NCBI GenBank assembly: GCA_003990745.1
Contig: RBNI01000011.1
Coordinates: 1-64,000 of the forward strand
Reading direction: 5' to 3'
DNA from: Jimgerdemannia flammicorona
Lineage: Eukaryota > Mucoromycota > Endogonomycetes > Endogonales > Endogonaceae
Length of the DNA: 64,000 bases
Shown: positions 45,790-56,920 of the stretch, one piece after another
Position numbering within the stretch: position 1 is the stretch's first letter
Layout of the letters: the number at the start of each line of letters is the position of its first letter
Notes under the pieces: generated by a model
Databases searched by the model: none
Told to the model about the DNA's origin: nothing
What the model saw: the letters and a program-made list of their open reading frames with translations, nothing else
Translations under genes and position numbers: made by a program

Positions 45790-47800
45790 TCTCTTAGTAA
45801 AAACTGAGGCCTTGGAGTAATTTAAAGAATTTAAAGCAATTATAGAAAATCAGATAAGATATAGAATACATACTATACTCAGATAATAGATACATATAAA
45901 TATATTAATAATATGTATATTCAAACAGTTTTTAAGAAAATACAGTATATATATACTATTAGATAATAGTTCTATATACTTCAGAAAAATAATATAATTA
46001 AGCAATTTAATCATATAATTATTGAAATGGTCTGAATAATGATTAATGTAGTTAGATTGTTATATTCTTATTGGGCTAAAGTTATCAATATAGCAGAGTA
46101 TATCTACAATTAGTGTATTTCTTATATACTAAGTAATGAATCTAGCAATAATAATAATAAATAATCTAGAATAATAAACTTACCTCTGAGAAATTATAGA
46201 GTAGATCTAAGCTTGATATATCTCATCTATATATATTTGGATATGAGACTTATATTCTTGACAAAGATAGCAGTTACTATAAGTTTGAGCTAAAAGTTAG
46301 CAAGTATATATTTCTTAAGTATTCTGATAAAGTATACATATATATAAGCTCTGAAATATTAAAAAATAGTATATAGTTATTTATATAATATATAGTTTAG
46401 AGAAAAGAACTGATAAGGAGATTTGTATAGAAGTATCTATCAAAACCTCTATATTCCAGCTAATATATATATATAACAACTAGTTATTCAACTATCATCT
46501 ATATTTTGTCCAGCAGTAAATCAAAATTATTTTCAACTATTATATATATTTAAGCTAAAGTTATCTAATTCAAAAATAACAGAGATTATCTATGAAGAGT
46601 AAAGAAAAATAAAAGTATTTTAATATTAACCTAGAAACTGATTCTAAATTAAAGACTTATTGAAATATATTAAAGATCTCTCAATATAGTAAAAACTATA
46701 TGAGCTATACTAAAGTATACAAATATATATATATTATAACTTCTGGTAAGCTAAGTATATATAATAAACTAGGATCTCTGCTGATAATGAGAAATAGAAA
46801 TGAGTTATAAATGAAGAATACAACTTACTTACATATAGAGAAAGATAAATGAGATCTTATATTCCTTCCATCAAACCATCAAGCAATCAGATTCTATTAG
46901 ATATATAAAATTAAGTACAATATCAATAGATATATATATTGAATATTATAAAACTAATTTTATTATAAAGAGTTATTTATAAGACCTTAGAGTTAATTAT
47001 GATGAGATATTTTCTCCAGTATTTAAGCTTATTTCACTAAGAATACTTCTTACAATTAGTACTCTATATAAGCTGAAAATCTATCAAATGGATATAAAGA
47101 TAGTATTTCTAAATAAAGATATTAACACTGAGCTATATACTATAAGGAAATGATAGCCCAAATGTACTAGTATATAAACTATATAAAAGCTTAGTATAAA
47201 GCAAATAGTATATTTATGGAACTAAAAAAATTGATAAATATCTTCTTAATAATAGCTTCATATAATATGAAGCAGATAACTATATATATCCAAAATTATA
47301 CTGATAGTGATATGATCTTTATAGATATATAAGTAGATGATATAATTATTATTACTACTAAAAACAGACTTAATAGAGTTAAAGAAGTCTTATGCTAGAA
47401 GTTTAAGATGATAGATATGAGTAATACATCCTTTCTATTAGAGATATCAATTATATATAATAGAAGCATATATATTATATATCTCTCATAAATAATATAT
47501 ATCTATACAATTTTCAAACATTTTAATATGAGTGAATATTAGTCTGTAGAGACCTCAATAGAGACTTTTATAAAGTTAAGAAAGTCTAATACTATATCTG
47601 AGAATGAATATCAAGAATACTACTAATATTTTCTATCAATTAGTAGCCAGTTCTCTTATATATCTAATATTTAAAATAAGATCTAATATATTCTATAGTG
47701 TGAATAAGATAGTATAATACTCTTTTTGCTATGATAATTTATATTAGATTATTATTTTGAAAATTTTCAAATATATTGAAGGAATAGTATACTATAAGCT
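45060..47800 (+). pseudogene. Cop-4 protease, integrase and RT remnants
   Basis: By alignment to Cop-1/Cop-2: protease near 45,070-45,110 (LIDLDTI in place of L-I-D-S-G-A), integrase with EALEQFKEFKAII-like text at 45,810-45,850, and RT blocks at 46,960-47,760 (DEIFSPVFKLISLRILLTIS near 46,990-47,060). Almost every 20 codons there is a stop. No function can remain. Confidence 0.75.
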
Positions 47801-47975
47801 TACTCTTAGTAAATTGAGCAGAAGTAATAGTAAGAATAGTATATGACTATCTGACATATGTGATACTGTTAGGCTAGAGACTTTAATAATTACTAATCTA
47901 TAACTAGATATCTCTTTTATATTGACAAAGAGTCTACTATCTTATAGTAAAAGTATAAATAGTCTTTTGTTGCAA

Positions 47976-48273
47976 CTAGTGCTCTTAAACAAATCAAATC
48001 AATTGGAATTAAATTGAATTAAGAGTTATTTAAATCAAATTACATTGAGGGTCCAATTTGAACCCTATTTTTTAAAATATAATAACTTGATAAAAATATA
48101 TCCAAACTTAATAATCCTTAGCTTATTAGATTTCTCTTATATAGGGAAATCTAACTAGTTTAAAATTGTTAAATTTGGATATATTTTCATTGATTTATTA
48201 TATTTTGAAAAATAGAATTTAAATTATATCTTAAATTAAATTAGCCTTTGATTCAATTCATTGGAAGCACTAG
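47976..48273. mobile_element. Fold-back MITE 1, 298 bp
   Basis: Ends CTAGTGCTCTTAAACAAATC and the near complement ...ATTGGAAGCACTAG. The two halves are imperfect complements of each other nearly to the centre (for example AAATATATCCAAACTTAA against TTAAATTTGGATATATTT), so single-stranded DNA would form a long hairpin. Flanks ttgcaa (47,970-47,975) and ttgtaa (48,274-48,279) look like a 6-bp target duplication with one C-to-T change. Removing the element restores a Copia RNase H reading (F-V-A-T | S-Y-T ... E-Y). It has no ORF. Confidence 0.85.
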
Positions 48274-48879
48274 TTGTAACCTCTTATACTTAAGCTGAAT
48301 ACTAAGCTTTATCTACTATAACAAAGAAAGCTATTTGGCTATATCAACTATTTAAGAAGCTTAGCTTCAATCAGGAACAATATCCTATATTTATCCATTA
48401 GAATAACCAGTCTATAATTACTATGATAAAAAATCCATTATATCATTCCTGAATAAAATATATTAATCTGTAGCACTATTATATAAGAGAGTATATAGAG
48501 AATGAGATCATATACTTGAAATACATCTCTATAGAGTATCTGATTACCAATTCACTCACCAAAGCTCTTTTAGAATCTAAATTCAAGCAATGTACTCAAG
48601 AAATGGGTATTTCTATCAATACATCAGCATCCAGCTAAGCAACCTTCAAGTATTATATTATAGTTATTCACTGGTCCATATCTCATTTCTTCCTTTATAT
48701 TTGAATTTTTCTGCCAATGAGACCTATCAATATTCTACATTTTCACTACATTTTCTCATGTTTTAAGCATGTGTAGATTTCATCTTTTTAGCTCATTCAC
48801 AGTCAATTAGCAGTTATTGCTTGGTTTATTGTATTTCTTACATTCTTACATTCATACATATTATCTCATTGAGCGGGAG

Positions 48880-49020
48880 TGTTGATTATTTGCATCTCGA
48901 TAATTTGTGGCTTATATGTGATTATGTCACCCTTGATTACATCACTGATTCCAATGACTTACCTGGAGTAATAAACAGTGCTCCTCCTCTTTGCTGCTCT
49001 CTCTCCACTTATTCACAACA
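48880..49020 (+). repeat. Cop-4 3' LTR, 141 bp
   Basis: TGTTGATTATTTGCATCTCG ... TTATTCACAACA, with TG...CA ends and the GAGCGGGAG purine tract just before. Far less mutated than the 5' LTR. Confidence 0.88.
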
Positions 49021-49079
49021 GAGGTCTTAAGAACTCAGAGAGGCTGGAGCTGCGAACAGAAGTTCACACCTTTCAAGCA

Positions 49080-49670
49080 TACTTTGTAGATTCAATGTGG
49101 TCACGGTCGCATTCTACTTCAGGTACTCGGCCAGTGCGCGTTCCCCATCGTCACCGATTTCGTTGTCTCAAGATGAGCAGAGGATAAGTGAGCAAACACG
49201 CATGGGCGGTGAGTTGGTACCCATCACACGGTTGCAAATAGCAGTTCTCACAGTTCAACATACATTGGAGTTGCAGCGTGGTGGCGGTCTTGTTCTGCTT
49301 CAGAGACTCAGTCAGTGCGCGTGCTCCCTCGTCGCCGATTCTTTATCAAAAGACGAAGAGAGGATGGAAGAACAAAGACGCTCTGGTACTCACCCACACA
49401 TGCATAAAATGGCTCCTATTTTCATACCATTGAGATTCGGTTTAGCCAAAGTCTTGCTCTACTTCAAAGCTTTGTCTATTGCAATTAGCATTTCGGCGCC
49501 CTGACATTTAAAATGTCGCACACCTTCAGCTGGGTAACAGAGACTCGGCCAGAGCACGGGCACACTCACCCACACATCGACTTCCGGCATACCAGAGAGA
49601 TTCAGCTGCATAAGGGTCGTGTATTGCTTCAGAGATCCCTCTCCAATTTTGTGACCTATAATGAAATGTA
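49080..49670 (-). pseudogene. Leucine-rich-repeat (RNI/NLR-type) pseudogene
   Basis: Five repeat units of the 28-residue RNI-type LRR are readable on the minus strand, right to left: HKIGEG...SLKQYTTLMQLNLS (about 49,600-49,660), a CARALAESL piece (about 49,540), QGAEMLIAIDKALK*SKTLA (about 49,440-49,500), IGDEGARALTESLKQNKTAT (about 49,280-49,350) and NEIGDDGERALAEYLK*NAT (about 49,090-49,170). Units recur every about 165-185 bp and are separated by GT-AG intron-like spacers of about 80-110 bp (for example GTATGTTGAA ... CATCTTGAG). Two units carry TAG in place of Gln, and one unit has lost six residues. No NACHT or other effector domain is visible, and Cop-4 lies directly next to unit five. 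Such repeats bind proteins in NLR-like receptors; the role here is unknown. Confidence 0.72.
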
Positions 49671-49699
49671 TATACGATCGATTCAAACAGTCACACAGA

Positions 49700-50778
49700 T
49701 TTCTTTAGAGACGTGCACGTAACTTTGCGCACGTGGTAAATTCGCAAAAAGCATCTTTACTCCCTACAAGCGGACAAATTCAACGGTTTTACACATAAAA
49801 ATGTATCAGCAAATAGAAAAAAGTAAAGCATAGACAAGTTCTATATCCAAACTTTTTTTTCCTTCTCACTCTATTTGTTGGTGAAAAATGTGAGCCCTTC
49901 AAAGTGGACCGAAAATGCGGCTTAGCCATTTAATGGCATCATTAATGAATCCGCAGTCAAGCATGATAGTAAACAACCCGCAGTCAAATCGATAGTAAAA
50001 ACCACAAAACAACCCTGTCCAAGGCGACGTGTCACCAGGCAATAAGTAGGACTCGCACGGTAGAGATAAGGCACATTTCCTCGAAAATTCCCTCGACGAG
50101 TGACATCAATTATAACGAGAAGGAGGAATATTCCTGATCAATGACGCGGACAAGTTCCCTCGGTTTCTAATGTTACATGTGACTGCTTGCCCCACAAAAT
50201 TGCTGTCCCGATCGGGATGCCGGCACCGACCTCGTCAAGTTTGAAATATTTCGAAGCCAAGGTGATGAATCGTCAAAGCCCAATTCTTGCCCCAGGTTTT
50301 TCTTTTTTTTTTTACTCTTTTCACCCCCTCTGTCGTCCTACCACTTCGCCAACGTTCTTTTTGTCAGCTTTCCTTCTTATCCTTCACCGAAACCACGCTG
50401 CTATTTAGGCGAACGTTTATTAGTAATATTCCGTTGATTTTCTACCCAAGAACGTTGAGAAAAAGGAAATTCAGGATCTTGTCATGCGATCTCCGTCATG
50501 CCTCGAGGAGTCATACTTTATAATTATTTTCCCGATTCCTGCGCCCCCGTATTTTTATAACGTGCCAAGATTTCCCTAATGTAGCTGCGGCTGTGGCGCT
50601 CGCCACACCTGTATAAATCACACGAACTCTCAACAGGAGCCCTCCTTTCTTTTCGCTAAACCAGACAAGCTGCACACAAAAAAAAAAAATATACATACAA
50701 AAAAAATACAAAAAAATACCCTTACACTAAACAAGAAATAAACATTTACCGCCCTTCATCCAGCAAAAGTCGTTCAAT
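49700..50778. other. Host-like spacer, no gene recognised
   Basis: Balanced composition with no frame bearing recognisable motifs. It ends in the leader of the GAT-domain gene: TATA-like tataaat at 50,612-50,618 and an A-rich stretch at 50,678-50,717. Confidence 0.55.
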
Positions 50779-51608
50779 ATGGCGACGCTTGTTGGCTATC
50801 GTATCCCCTCGCAGACCGTAAGTGCGCCATGCCTTTGGCAAACCCACGACACCATCAACACAATCGCTACTACTCGTTACCTGAACCTGTGAAGGCCGCT
50901 GATATACTATCCATCCAACTGCGCATCACAGGAGATCTTTAGCAACTTGAATGTCGACGAAGCCGTGCGATGCGCCAACAGTACTGTACTATTGTCCGAA
51001 ACGATCTTCATTTCCGATCCTGAGAATGAAGAGCGCAGCACCAACGACGTCGTCCAGGTACGATTTTGGTGATGGTGACATGCACAGGAAGTGGGAACCA
51101 TGTAGCTCTGGCATGACGTTTTTTGTAATGCTAAACCGCTCACCCAAATGTGTTGCTCCCGTTCCACAGGAGCTCTATCGAAAAGGTGTAAATATCCACG
51201 ACTTCATCTACGAGCAATCGTCAACAGTGTCAGATCTCCTACAGATTGGTATGTATTGGAAATGTTTATATTTCATTTTTTATATTAATTCCTTTTTTAC
51301 GTTGCACGCATTCACACTCGGCACCCCAATCCACTCGCACGTTCTCACCCATGTTACCACCTAACCGCCATTATTTAGGCACTCTCCTCTCCGCCCCCGA
51401 AGAAGTCACAAGCGCCCTAACCCAATACCGCAAATTGACAGAACATGAGAAACTCGTCGCTGTTGGGCGTGAGTTCGAGCGCCTGAAGCTGCACAAGGAT
51501 GCTTGCGGTGCGGTGTTGCGTCCGGCGCAGGGCCAAGAGGACGAGGAGCTGGAGAGCAACGATCTGGAGGAGGTCATCCTGGCAAACAAAAAGAAGCCGC
51601 TGACGTGA
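50779..51608 (+). CDS. GAT-domain (LSB5/TOM1-like) protein, four exons
   Basis: Proposed exons 50,779-50,817, 50,932-51,057, 51,170-51,248 and 51,379-51,608; all borders are GT...AG and the frame is kept (157 codons). The product has a GAT-like three-helix region: NLNVDEAVRCANSTVLLSE, VVQELYRKGVNIHDFIYEQ, then LLSAPEEVTSALTQYRKL and a charged tail. The D-V-V-Q-E-L-Y and L-L-x-A-x-E-E-V-x-x-A-L-x-x-Y patterns are typical of GAT domains, which bind ubiquitin and small GTPases in endosomal sorting. The usual N-terminal VHS domain (about 140 residues) is absent, so this may be a truncated relative of LSB5. A strong donor (GTGAGT) at 51,605 suggests that transcription may continue into further exons (open frame about 51,690-51,838 ending at GTAAGC). 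Core promoter: TATAAAT at 50,612. Confidence 0.62.
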
Positions 51609-51689
51609 GTTTGGGGTGTCTACCCCTTTTTTTCAGATTTCTCGTAGGGAGTGCGATAATCGTTGTTGCATGAAATGGGAGTCATATGT

Positions 51690-51838
51690 ATGACAAATCT
51701 AAGACTTACGCTTCCCATGCGCCTCACAACTCGGACAGTGATTCCAAGTCCAATGCACCAGCCGAAGATTCTCAGGCGCAGGCCGAGGCCAAGTGCTTCT
51801 CGTTCCATATCGGACGTAGAAGACGTTGTCAATTTTGG
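51690..51838 (+). other. Possible additional exon of the GAT-domain gene
   Basis: Between a pyrimidine tract with AG candidates and a GTAAGC donor at 51,839 the frame is open; one reading ends SDVEDVVNFG. Whether it joins the gene upstream cannot be decided from sequence alone. Confidence 0.3.
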
Positions 51839-52019
51839 GTAAGCACCACTATCAAACTATAAAAACACAATAGTTCGCACGGATCACCTTTATGCCGATT
51901 TCTTACCCCATCTTCCGGCGTCTCTTCAAAACCGTAGCCATCACGACTAACCATTCTAGTGGTGGGAGGTCCCCACTTACGACAAACCCCGATCACATCA
52001 ATGTCGAGTTCAAGAGTTG

Positions 52020-52490
52020 AGACATATCCGCCAGAGATCCAACCGCCATCGCTCTTTTGGCCAATGCCGTTAAGAATAAGCAAGTTGAACTCAACGAATT
52101 AAGAAATCGACGAGGCAAACACAATGGTCATCTTGGAGAATTCGCCCTCCATCTTCAACGAGAAGAAGACGAACGCGCCCTGCCTGCCGCCAACACGCCT
52201 AAAAGGGAAACGACGTCGCAGAAACCAAAAGAAAGGGGCAGAAAAAGCGAGCCCACATCGTTGTCATTGGTGATAAGGCCACTACAGAGGAAATAATATC
52301 AAAGGTCGCGTCTACTGATAGTAACCGTAAAAGGGCCGCTGCCGCGTCATCCTCCGCCTCGCCGTCCCGAAAAGTACGGGCAAGAAAGCGGTATCGTCGG
52401 AACCTCTTCGCAAATTTCTGCGCAGAACCGTTTGGTACATGGTCAGGAAGAAAAGGACGTCGTCTCAAAGAAAGCTAAATAAACAATGTT
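52020..52490 (+). pseudogene. Unrecognised charged coding fragment
   Basis: Frame 52,027-52,296 reads RDPTAIALLANAVKNKQVEL followed by a very charged helix-like stretch (ELNELRNRRGKHNGHL, LQREEDERALPAANTPKRE). The adjacent frame continues plausibly (HIVVIGDKATTEEIISKVAS, then AAAASSSASPSRKV) to about 52,480. Codon use is host-like, suggesting a real gene with a frameshift or small intron near 52,225. I do not recognise the family. Confidence 0.35.
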
Positions 52491-53226
52491 GAAAGATTAA
52501 AGAAAAGGGGTGCTTTGAATTTGGAGGAAGCCAACCGCCGTCGCCGAGTCGTTTTCAGTCTCTGCCAACCTGTGGCAAGATTTCGAACAAACCTGTTATC
52601 AGAAGAAAGGCCGGGCGACCTCAACTATACACTTGAAGAAGCGGTCGCATGCAAAAGAGTGACTGCAAGATCCATTGTCCTTTGGGCTCGCGCGATCTAA
52701 ATTTGGACAAAAGCACGACAGTACGGACCCCTCAAGATAGAAGATCGCAAATCGTCAAGCGTTCCTGAAGTCGCGGATACAAGAAGAATTCTCCGAATGT
52801 AATAAAACTCCAGTCGGTTGATATATTCCGCCGGCTGAAGTGTTCCGTGACATCCCCAACGAACTATTGATGCAACTTGAAGGAATTTCGATGACGGCAA
52901 TGACGGAAGCACGAAACGATTGCGGTCAGTCAGACCCGATTGAAGCCGAAGGTGAAACATGTTAGTAATAAGGCTGGGAGAATGACCTAAACCACCAAAT
53001 ATTGAATGGCCATCACCACCTCGTAAATTATAGCAATATATTTTTTTCTCATGTATTCCGGGATGGGATTAAGTTCTCTAATTGCTTGTTTCTGAAATAT
53101 ACCAACGGCCACAGTTATGGTCAATTCCATATCCACTACATTCATATAAACCTACAAATATTCCACACTCATACACAACCACTATGTTAATTGCTAACAA
53201 AATAATATCAGACCCATACAATATAT

Positions 53227-53228
<2 letters not shown>
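52491..53228. other. Spacer without a supported gene
   Basis: A few frames below 90 codons and no motif. The base composition is mixed. Confidence 0.5.

Positions 53229-53290
<62 letters not shown>
53229..53290. repeat. A62 homopolymer
   Basis: 62 uninterrupted A. It could be the poly(A) tail of a plus-strand retroposed sequence ending at 53,228, but no source gene or element was recognised to its left. Confidence 0.95.
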
Positions 53291-53295
<5 letters not shown>

Positions 53296-53771
53296 CCAAA
53301 ATGGGCTCGCTATCTGTCTATTCTTCCGCAACCTGGTTGCAACATCACGAAAAAATAATGCAATGGGATAACGGACCTGTGCAAGTACAAAGATCCGATT
53401 TTGTTTCAAATTCAATTTGATGCAGGTAGCGAAACCCGTCCCAGTCCAGGCGAACGACCGCTGTAAAAGGCGACCCTGTACAAACGTATATACGCATACA
53501 GAGTTTGTGTGAGGGTAAACTAAATGCGCAGTATAGATAGGCGAGAACTCGCAAGAAATCGGGTATTGAACACGCGGAGGAAATCACGTACGCCGTTTGT
53601 GCGTGTCCAAGAGAGGGTGCACATGGCAAATAGCTCCAGGGAGGATATATACATGTGTTGGAGCCAGACCACGCCGCCATGTGCTCTGAATGTCGTTCAA
53701 AAATGTTCGCAAAACTGTGAAATGAGTTTCGGGACAAAATTTTCCGCGCTTCAAAACTTCTCACCAGGGAC

Positions 53772-53850
53772 GACAAAAAAATAAAATAAAATAAAATAAA
53801 TTAAATTAATTAAAAATAACATAAAATATAATAATAATAATAATAATGAG
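53772..53850. repeat. ATAAA and AAT microsatellites
   Basis: (aaaat)n units at 53,778-53,800 and (aat)n units at 53,828-53,847, AT-only. Confidence 0.9.
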
Positions 53851-53885
53851 ATGAAGAACACATATGACGTGTACTTGGATAAGGC

Positions 53886-53914
53886 TCGAATCGAATCGAT
53901 TCGATTCGATTCGA
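53886..53914. repeat. GATTC/GAATC palindromic microsatellite
   Basis: Units of GAATC switch to GATTC about a central TCGA, giving a perfect 24-bp palindrome (two halves tcgaatcgaatc and gattcgattcga). Confidence 0.9.
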
Positions 53915-54910
53915 TGACGGGTCACATCGAAAGGGAATGGTGGACATGCCCTCCGGATAATGTCAATTCAAGATTCAACCGAACGGATCTGCTATGAAAA
54001 TAGATATTCGGATTTGAATCGTGTCCGATATCCGGCGAATGAATTTGAATTTTATCGGCATCCGTTCGGAGTCTTAGCCGTGGTGGAGACATATTTATCA
54101 GAGAGGCGGAAGGGCTCCAAAACGAGCGCCCCCCTCTTCCCATTCGCCACATCGTTTTTCTATTGACACCGCGACTGTGGCGTACAAAACGAAACATCAA
54201 AAAGCCAAGTAAACAAACGCGACGACGGTCCCTGGCTTACGAGGTCTACCTCGCTGGTGCCTTGGTTTTCTCCTCGTCCACCATTCGGAAAGATGACAAC
54301 ACAAGGACAAGACCACTATCTAATTTCACATTTCTTGCTAGCAACTTGCAGTTGATCTCTCACGACGCATGCATTTTGGGCGAGCGACCTGAATTCACAG
54401 ACGAACATTTCATTCCATTGTCCCACAATGAGACGCTCGCATACTATACCTCAAAAGCACATACAAATTGGGGGATTAAGAGCCGGATTGAACAGCATTC
54501 CCATTTTATTCTGTGACTGAGCAGGATGGACCACACGAAAATATAACACTCCTCGCGCTACTGTCCTAGATCCGAATGGATGGCGCAGAGGCGAAAACGG
54601 GTCTAGACCTGAGCGGTGAACCTTTTGTGCAGTAACTCTTTCATATTTTTGATGGCTATTTTTTTTTTTGGCTGAAAGCCAAAAAATGAACCCAAAAAAA
54701 ATAAACAAATTGGGAAAAATGGAAAAACATTTAAAAAGTAAAATAAAAAAAATAAATAATTATAAAAAAATATAATGCTTGTAGTCTCCATTTCAGGTTA
54801 GTTGGTTTTGCCCTGTCCGCATAAAAGGGCGGCTAATAATTGGTGCGTTATAGTCATATGTGATTTGTTCGCTGAAGCCAGGGGTGGCTACCAGAATTTT
54901 ATTATTATTA
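53915..54910. other. Host-like spacer, no gene recognised
   Basis: Frames up to 117 codons (54,163-54,516 plus) have no recognisable domain. AT-rich low-complexity sequence fills 54,650-54,780. Confidence 0.5.
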
Positions 54911-54942
<32 letters not shown>

Positions 54943-54944
54943 AA
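54911..54944. repeat. Poly-T/poly-A snap-back
   Basis: A run of T is followed directly by 22 A, so the stretch can form a perfect hairpin. Confidence 0.85.
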
Positions 54945-55054
54945 CCTCCTAAATAACACAGTCCAACACCTTTTTTCGTCGCTCTATTTTTCTTCTACCA
55001 ACACAACACCCAACTCGCACTCACCACTCACACTGTATTCAACTCACACCAAAA

Positions 55055-55510
55055 TATGGAATCCACCCCCACAATCCCCCAGAAGAAGTCAAAAAATGAC
55101 CGACTCCATCGACAAAGCCAATCGCCTTCGTCCCCCAAGCGTCCATGTCAAATGTTTTACCACGTGCTCGCCTAACTGGACAACGCCTAAAGCCCGGTGT
55201 CTCCTAGAGAACAGATGGCTATCTGGTACAACCAGAACGCGTTCTCCACTCAAAACGGGTCGGCAGTGGTTTCGGGCGGGTTGGGGGACTATACCACCAG
55301 CAATCTCACTAGAGTTCATATCGCGGTCATCGCCGCCATACCTTCCCCAGTCTCCCCACCAACGCCGGGATCCCCGTCGCCATATCTGAGACACAACGCC
55401 ATCCTCGGCCTATCCGTGACGCCAATTCCACCGATCACAACTCCGATCCCGGACCAGCTTTCTATCCCACCACCGCTCCTATCCACGGCCCGTCATTCAG
55501 GGAAAAGTTA
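55055..55510 (+). pseudogene. Unrecognised short gene or gene remnant
   Basis: After a CA-rich, pyrimidine-type leader (54,990-55,054) an ATG at 55,055 opens MESTPTIPQKKSKNDRLHRQ but stops after 38 codons at 55,171. Another frame then reads SPREQMAIWYNQNAFSTQNG and a Pro/Ser-rich tail to 55,509. This suggests a frameshifted or spliced small gene. There is no known domain. Confidence 0.35.
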
Positions 55511-56300
55511 ACCAATTCGGGCTTAACCTTCGAACGCTTCTGTTCAGTCGTTGGCAGACAACGAGCGGAAGGATAGGCGGATACGCTTGCTTAAAATTTA
55601 CAAAAGGCGAATTTGCGGAAGAAGTTCGTTGAGGGAGTCGAGCAAACGGGGTTGGAGGATATGGCGCAATTTGCGACGATGATGAATATTGGGTAATAGG
55701 AGAGCAGCAAAGACGGTGGATCCACTGGCGGTTTGACAATGAAATAAATGTCAAGCAGGGAGTGAGTGCCGCATGCGAAAAATGATGGTAAAATGACTAC
55801 GCAGATAAAGGAAAGCTTGACCAGCAGAGAGGGAAGAGCAAGGTGACGAGAGTGTGATCACCGAAGAGGAGTGGGTTGGAGGAGAGTGTGATCAGCGGAG
55901 TGGAGTGGGGACGCGGTGGAGAAGAGCATGATTAGTGGAGGGAAGTGGGGCGAAGTGGGAAGGAGACTGTCGGAGAGTGAAGAATTATGGATGACGGCGC
56001 GGAGAGGAATGGTGTAGACGGTTGGTGGAAGAGTCGTCCTGTGGATGCTCTGGCGGTCGAGGCGGGAGATAATAGGCGCTGGAAGCCGGGTTAAGTGAGG
56101 GATCTGAAATTGTCGAGGTACAGCCCCCTGTGCCGTCGGCAGAGAAGCCTTAACCGATGCAGCAAAAGAAGGTCAGAATGAAGATTGCAGATTCCACTCC
56201 GAAGCCTAATACGAATGACGATCACTTGCTGATGTGAGGGAGTCCCATAGGAGGTGTCTAAAAAAGGATAGGGTGAAATATTATAGGGCTAGCTTATACT
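55511..56300. other. Purine-rich spacer, no gene recognised
   Basis: 55,840-56,000 is G/A-rich (gagtggagtgggg-like words) and has no long frame with motifs. It is the transition to AT-rich repeats at about 56,300. Confidence 0.5.
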
Positions 56301-56499
56301 CGCATAGTTTGCATTGTTCGTATCACATGATTTATTGTTCCCGGCATATAGAGTCAACTACCAGTATCGAATTTGAGTTTATTAAATATATACAGATGTG
56401 AAATCGCATGTAAAACAGTTCAACAATAAACAAAAGGAAAATACACCAGAGAGATTTTATATATAATTTTCTGCATAATATGACAATGTGGGTGTTATT

Positions 56500-56920
56500 A
56501 TTTAACCATAATCAAAGTCATGGGTCTGAAAATTGTTGTTGTTATTTTGCAAATAATTTTTGTTCTTGGTAGTAGATACTGGTTCTTGACTATAATCTTA
56601 TTGAGAGCACAGTAGTCAACACATATTCACATAGTACTTTGATGAAAAGAATTAATACACCATAGGATGATTTGCTTGATTGAATGTATCCTTTGATAGA
56701 TAGATCTTCTAGTTTCTTTTAAAGAAATTCCAGTTCAGGTTATGATATAGGATATAGTGACTTATGTAGAGGTTCAGAGTTTGAAAGAATTTCAATTTCA
56801 TAGTCTATACTTCTTTTGGATAGTAGTTCTATAGACAGGTTATCTATAAGTACATAATCTCTAAGCTACTAAAATCATACATCACTCTCAGAATGAATTC
56901 AGAAATCATATGCAAGATCA
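56500..56920 (-). pseudogene. Gyp-2 reverse transcriptase fragment
   Basis: The minus strand, in shifting frames, reads the start of a Ty3/Gypsy RT: text equivalent to L-x-E-x-L-x-K-G-x-I-x-x-S-x-S (about 56,660-56,730), then MCVDYCALNKIIVKNQYLLP (about 56,575-56,640), the C-V-D-Y-R-A-L-N motif. It differs from Gyp-1 (FCVDYRKLNSVTEKDAY), so it is another family. Only about 130 codons remain. Confidence 0.7.

Larger units (their letters stand above)
43778..49020 (+). mobile_element. Cop-4, Ty1/Copia element, strongly decayed
   Basis: Plus-strand Copia element with LTRs at 43,778-43,930 and 48,880-49,020, primer site, gag, protease, integrase, RT and RNase H remnants. The purine tract GAGCGGGAG precedes the 3' LTR. 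The LTRs belong to the Cop-3 subfamily. The interior is extremely AT-rich, whereas the last about 300 bp and the 3' LTR are not. No target duplication could be matched. A MITE interrupts the RNase H region. Confidence 0.87.

Noticed and set aside
43772..49026. Target duplication of Cop-4
   Set aside because: The five bases before 43,778 (aactc) and after 49,020 (gaggt) do not match; possibly lost by mutation or recombination.
49080..50780. A complete NLR receptor gene
   Set aside because: Only LRR units are visible; no P-loop or NACHT motif was found within the host-like island.
53078..53299. Frames with poly-Phe or poly-Lys
   Set aside because: They are the translation of the A62 run.
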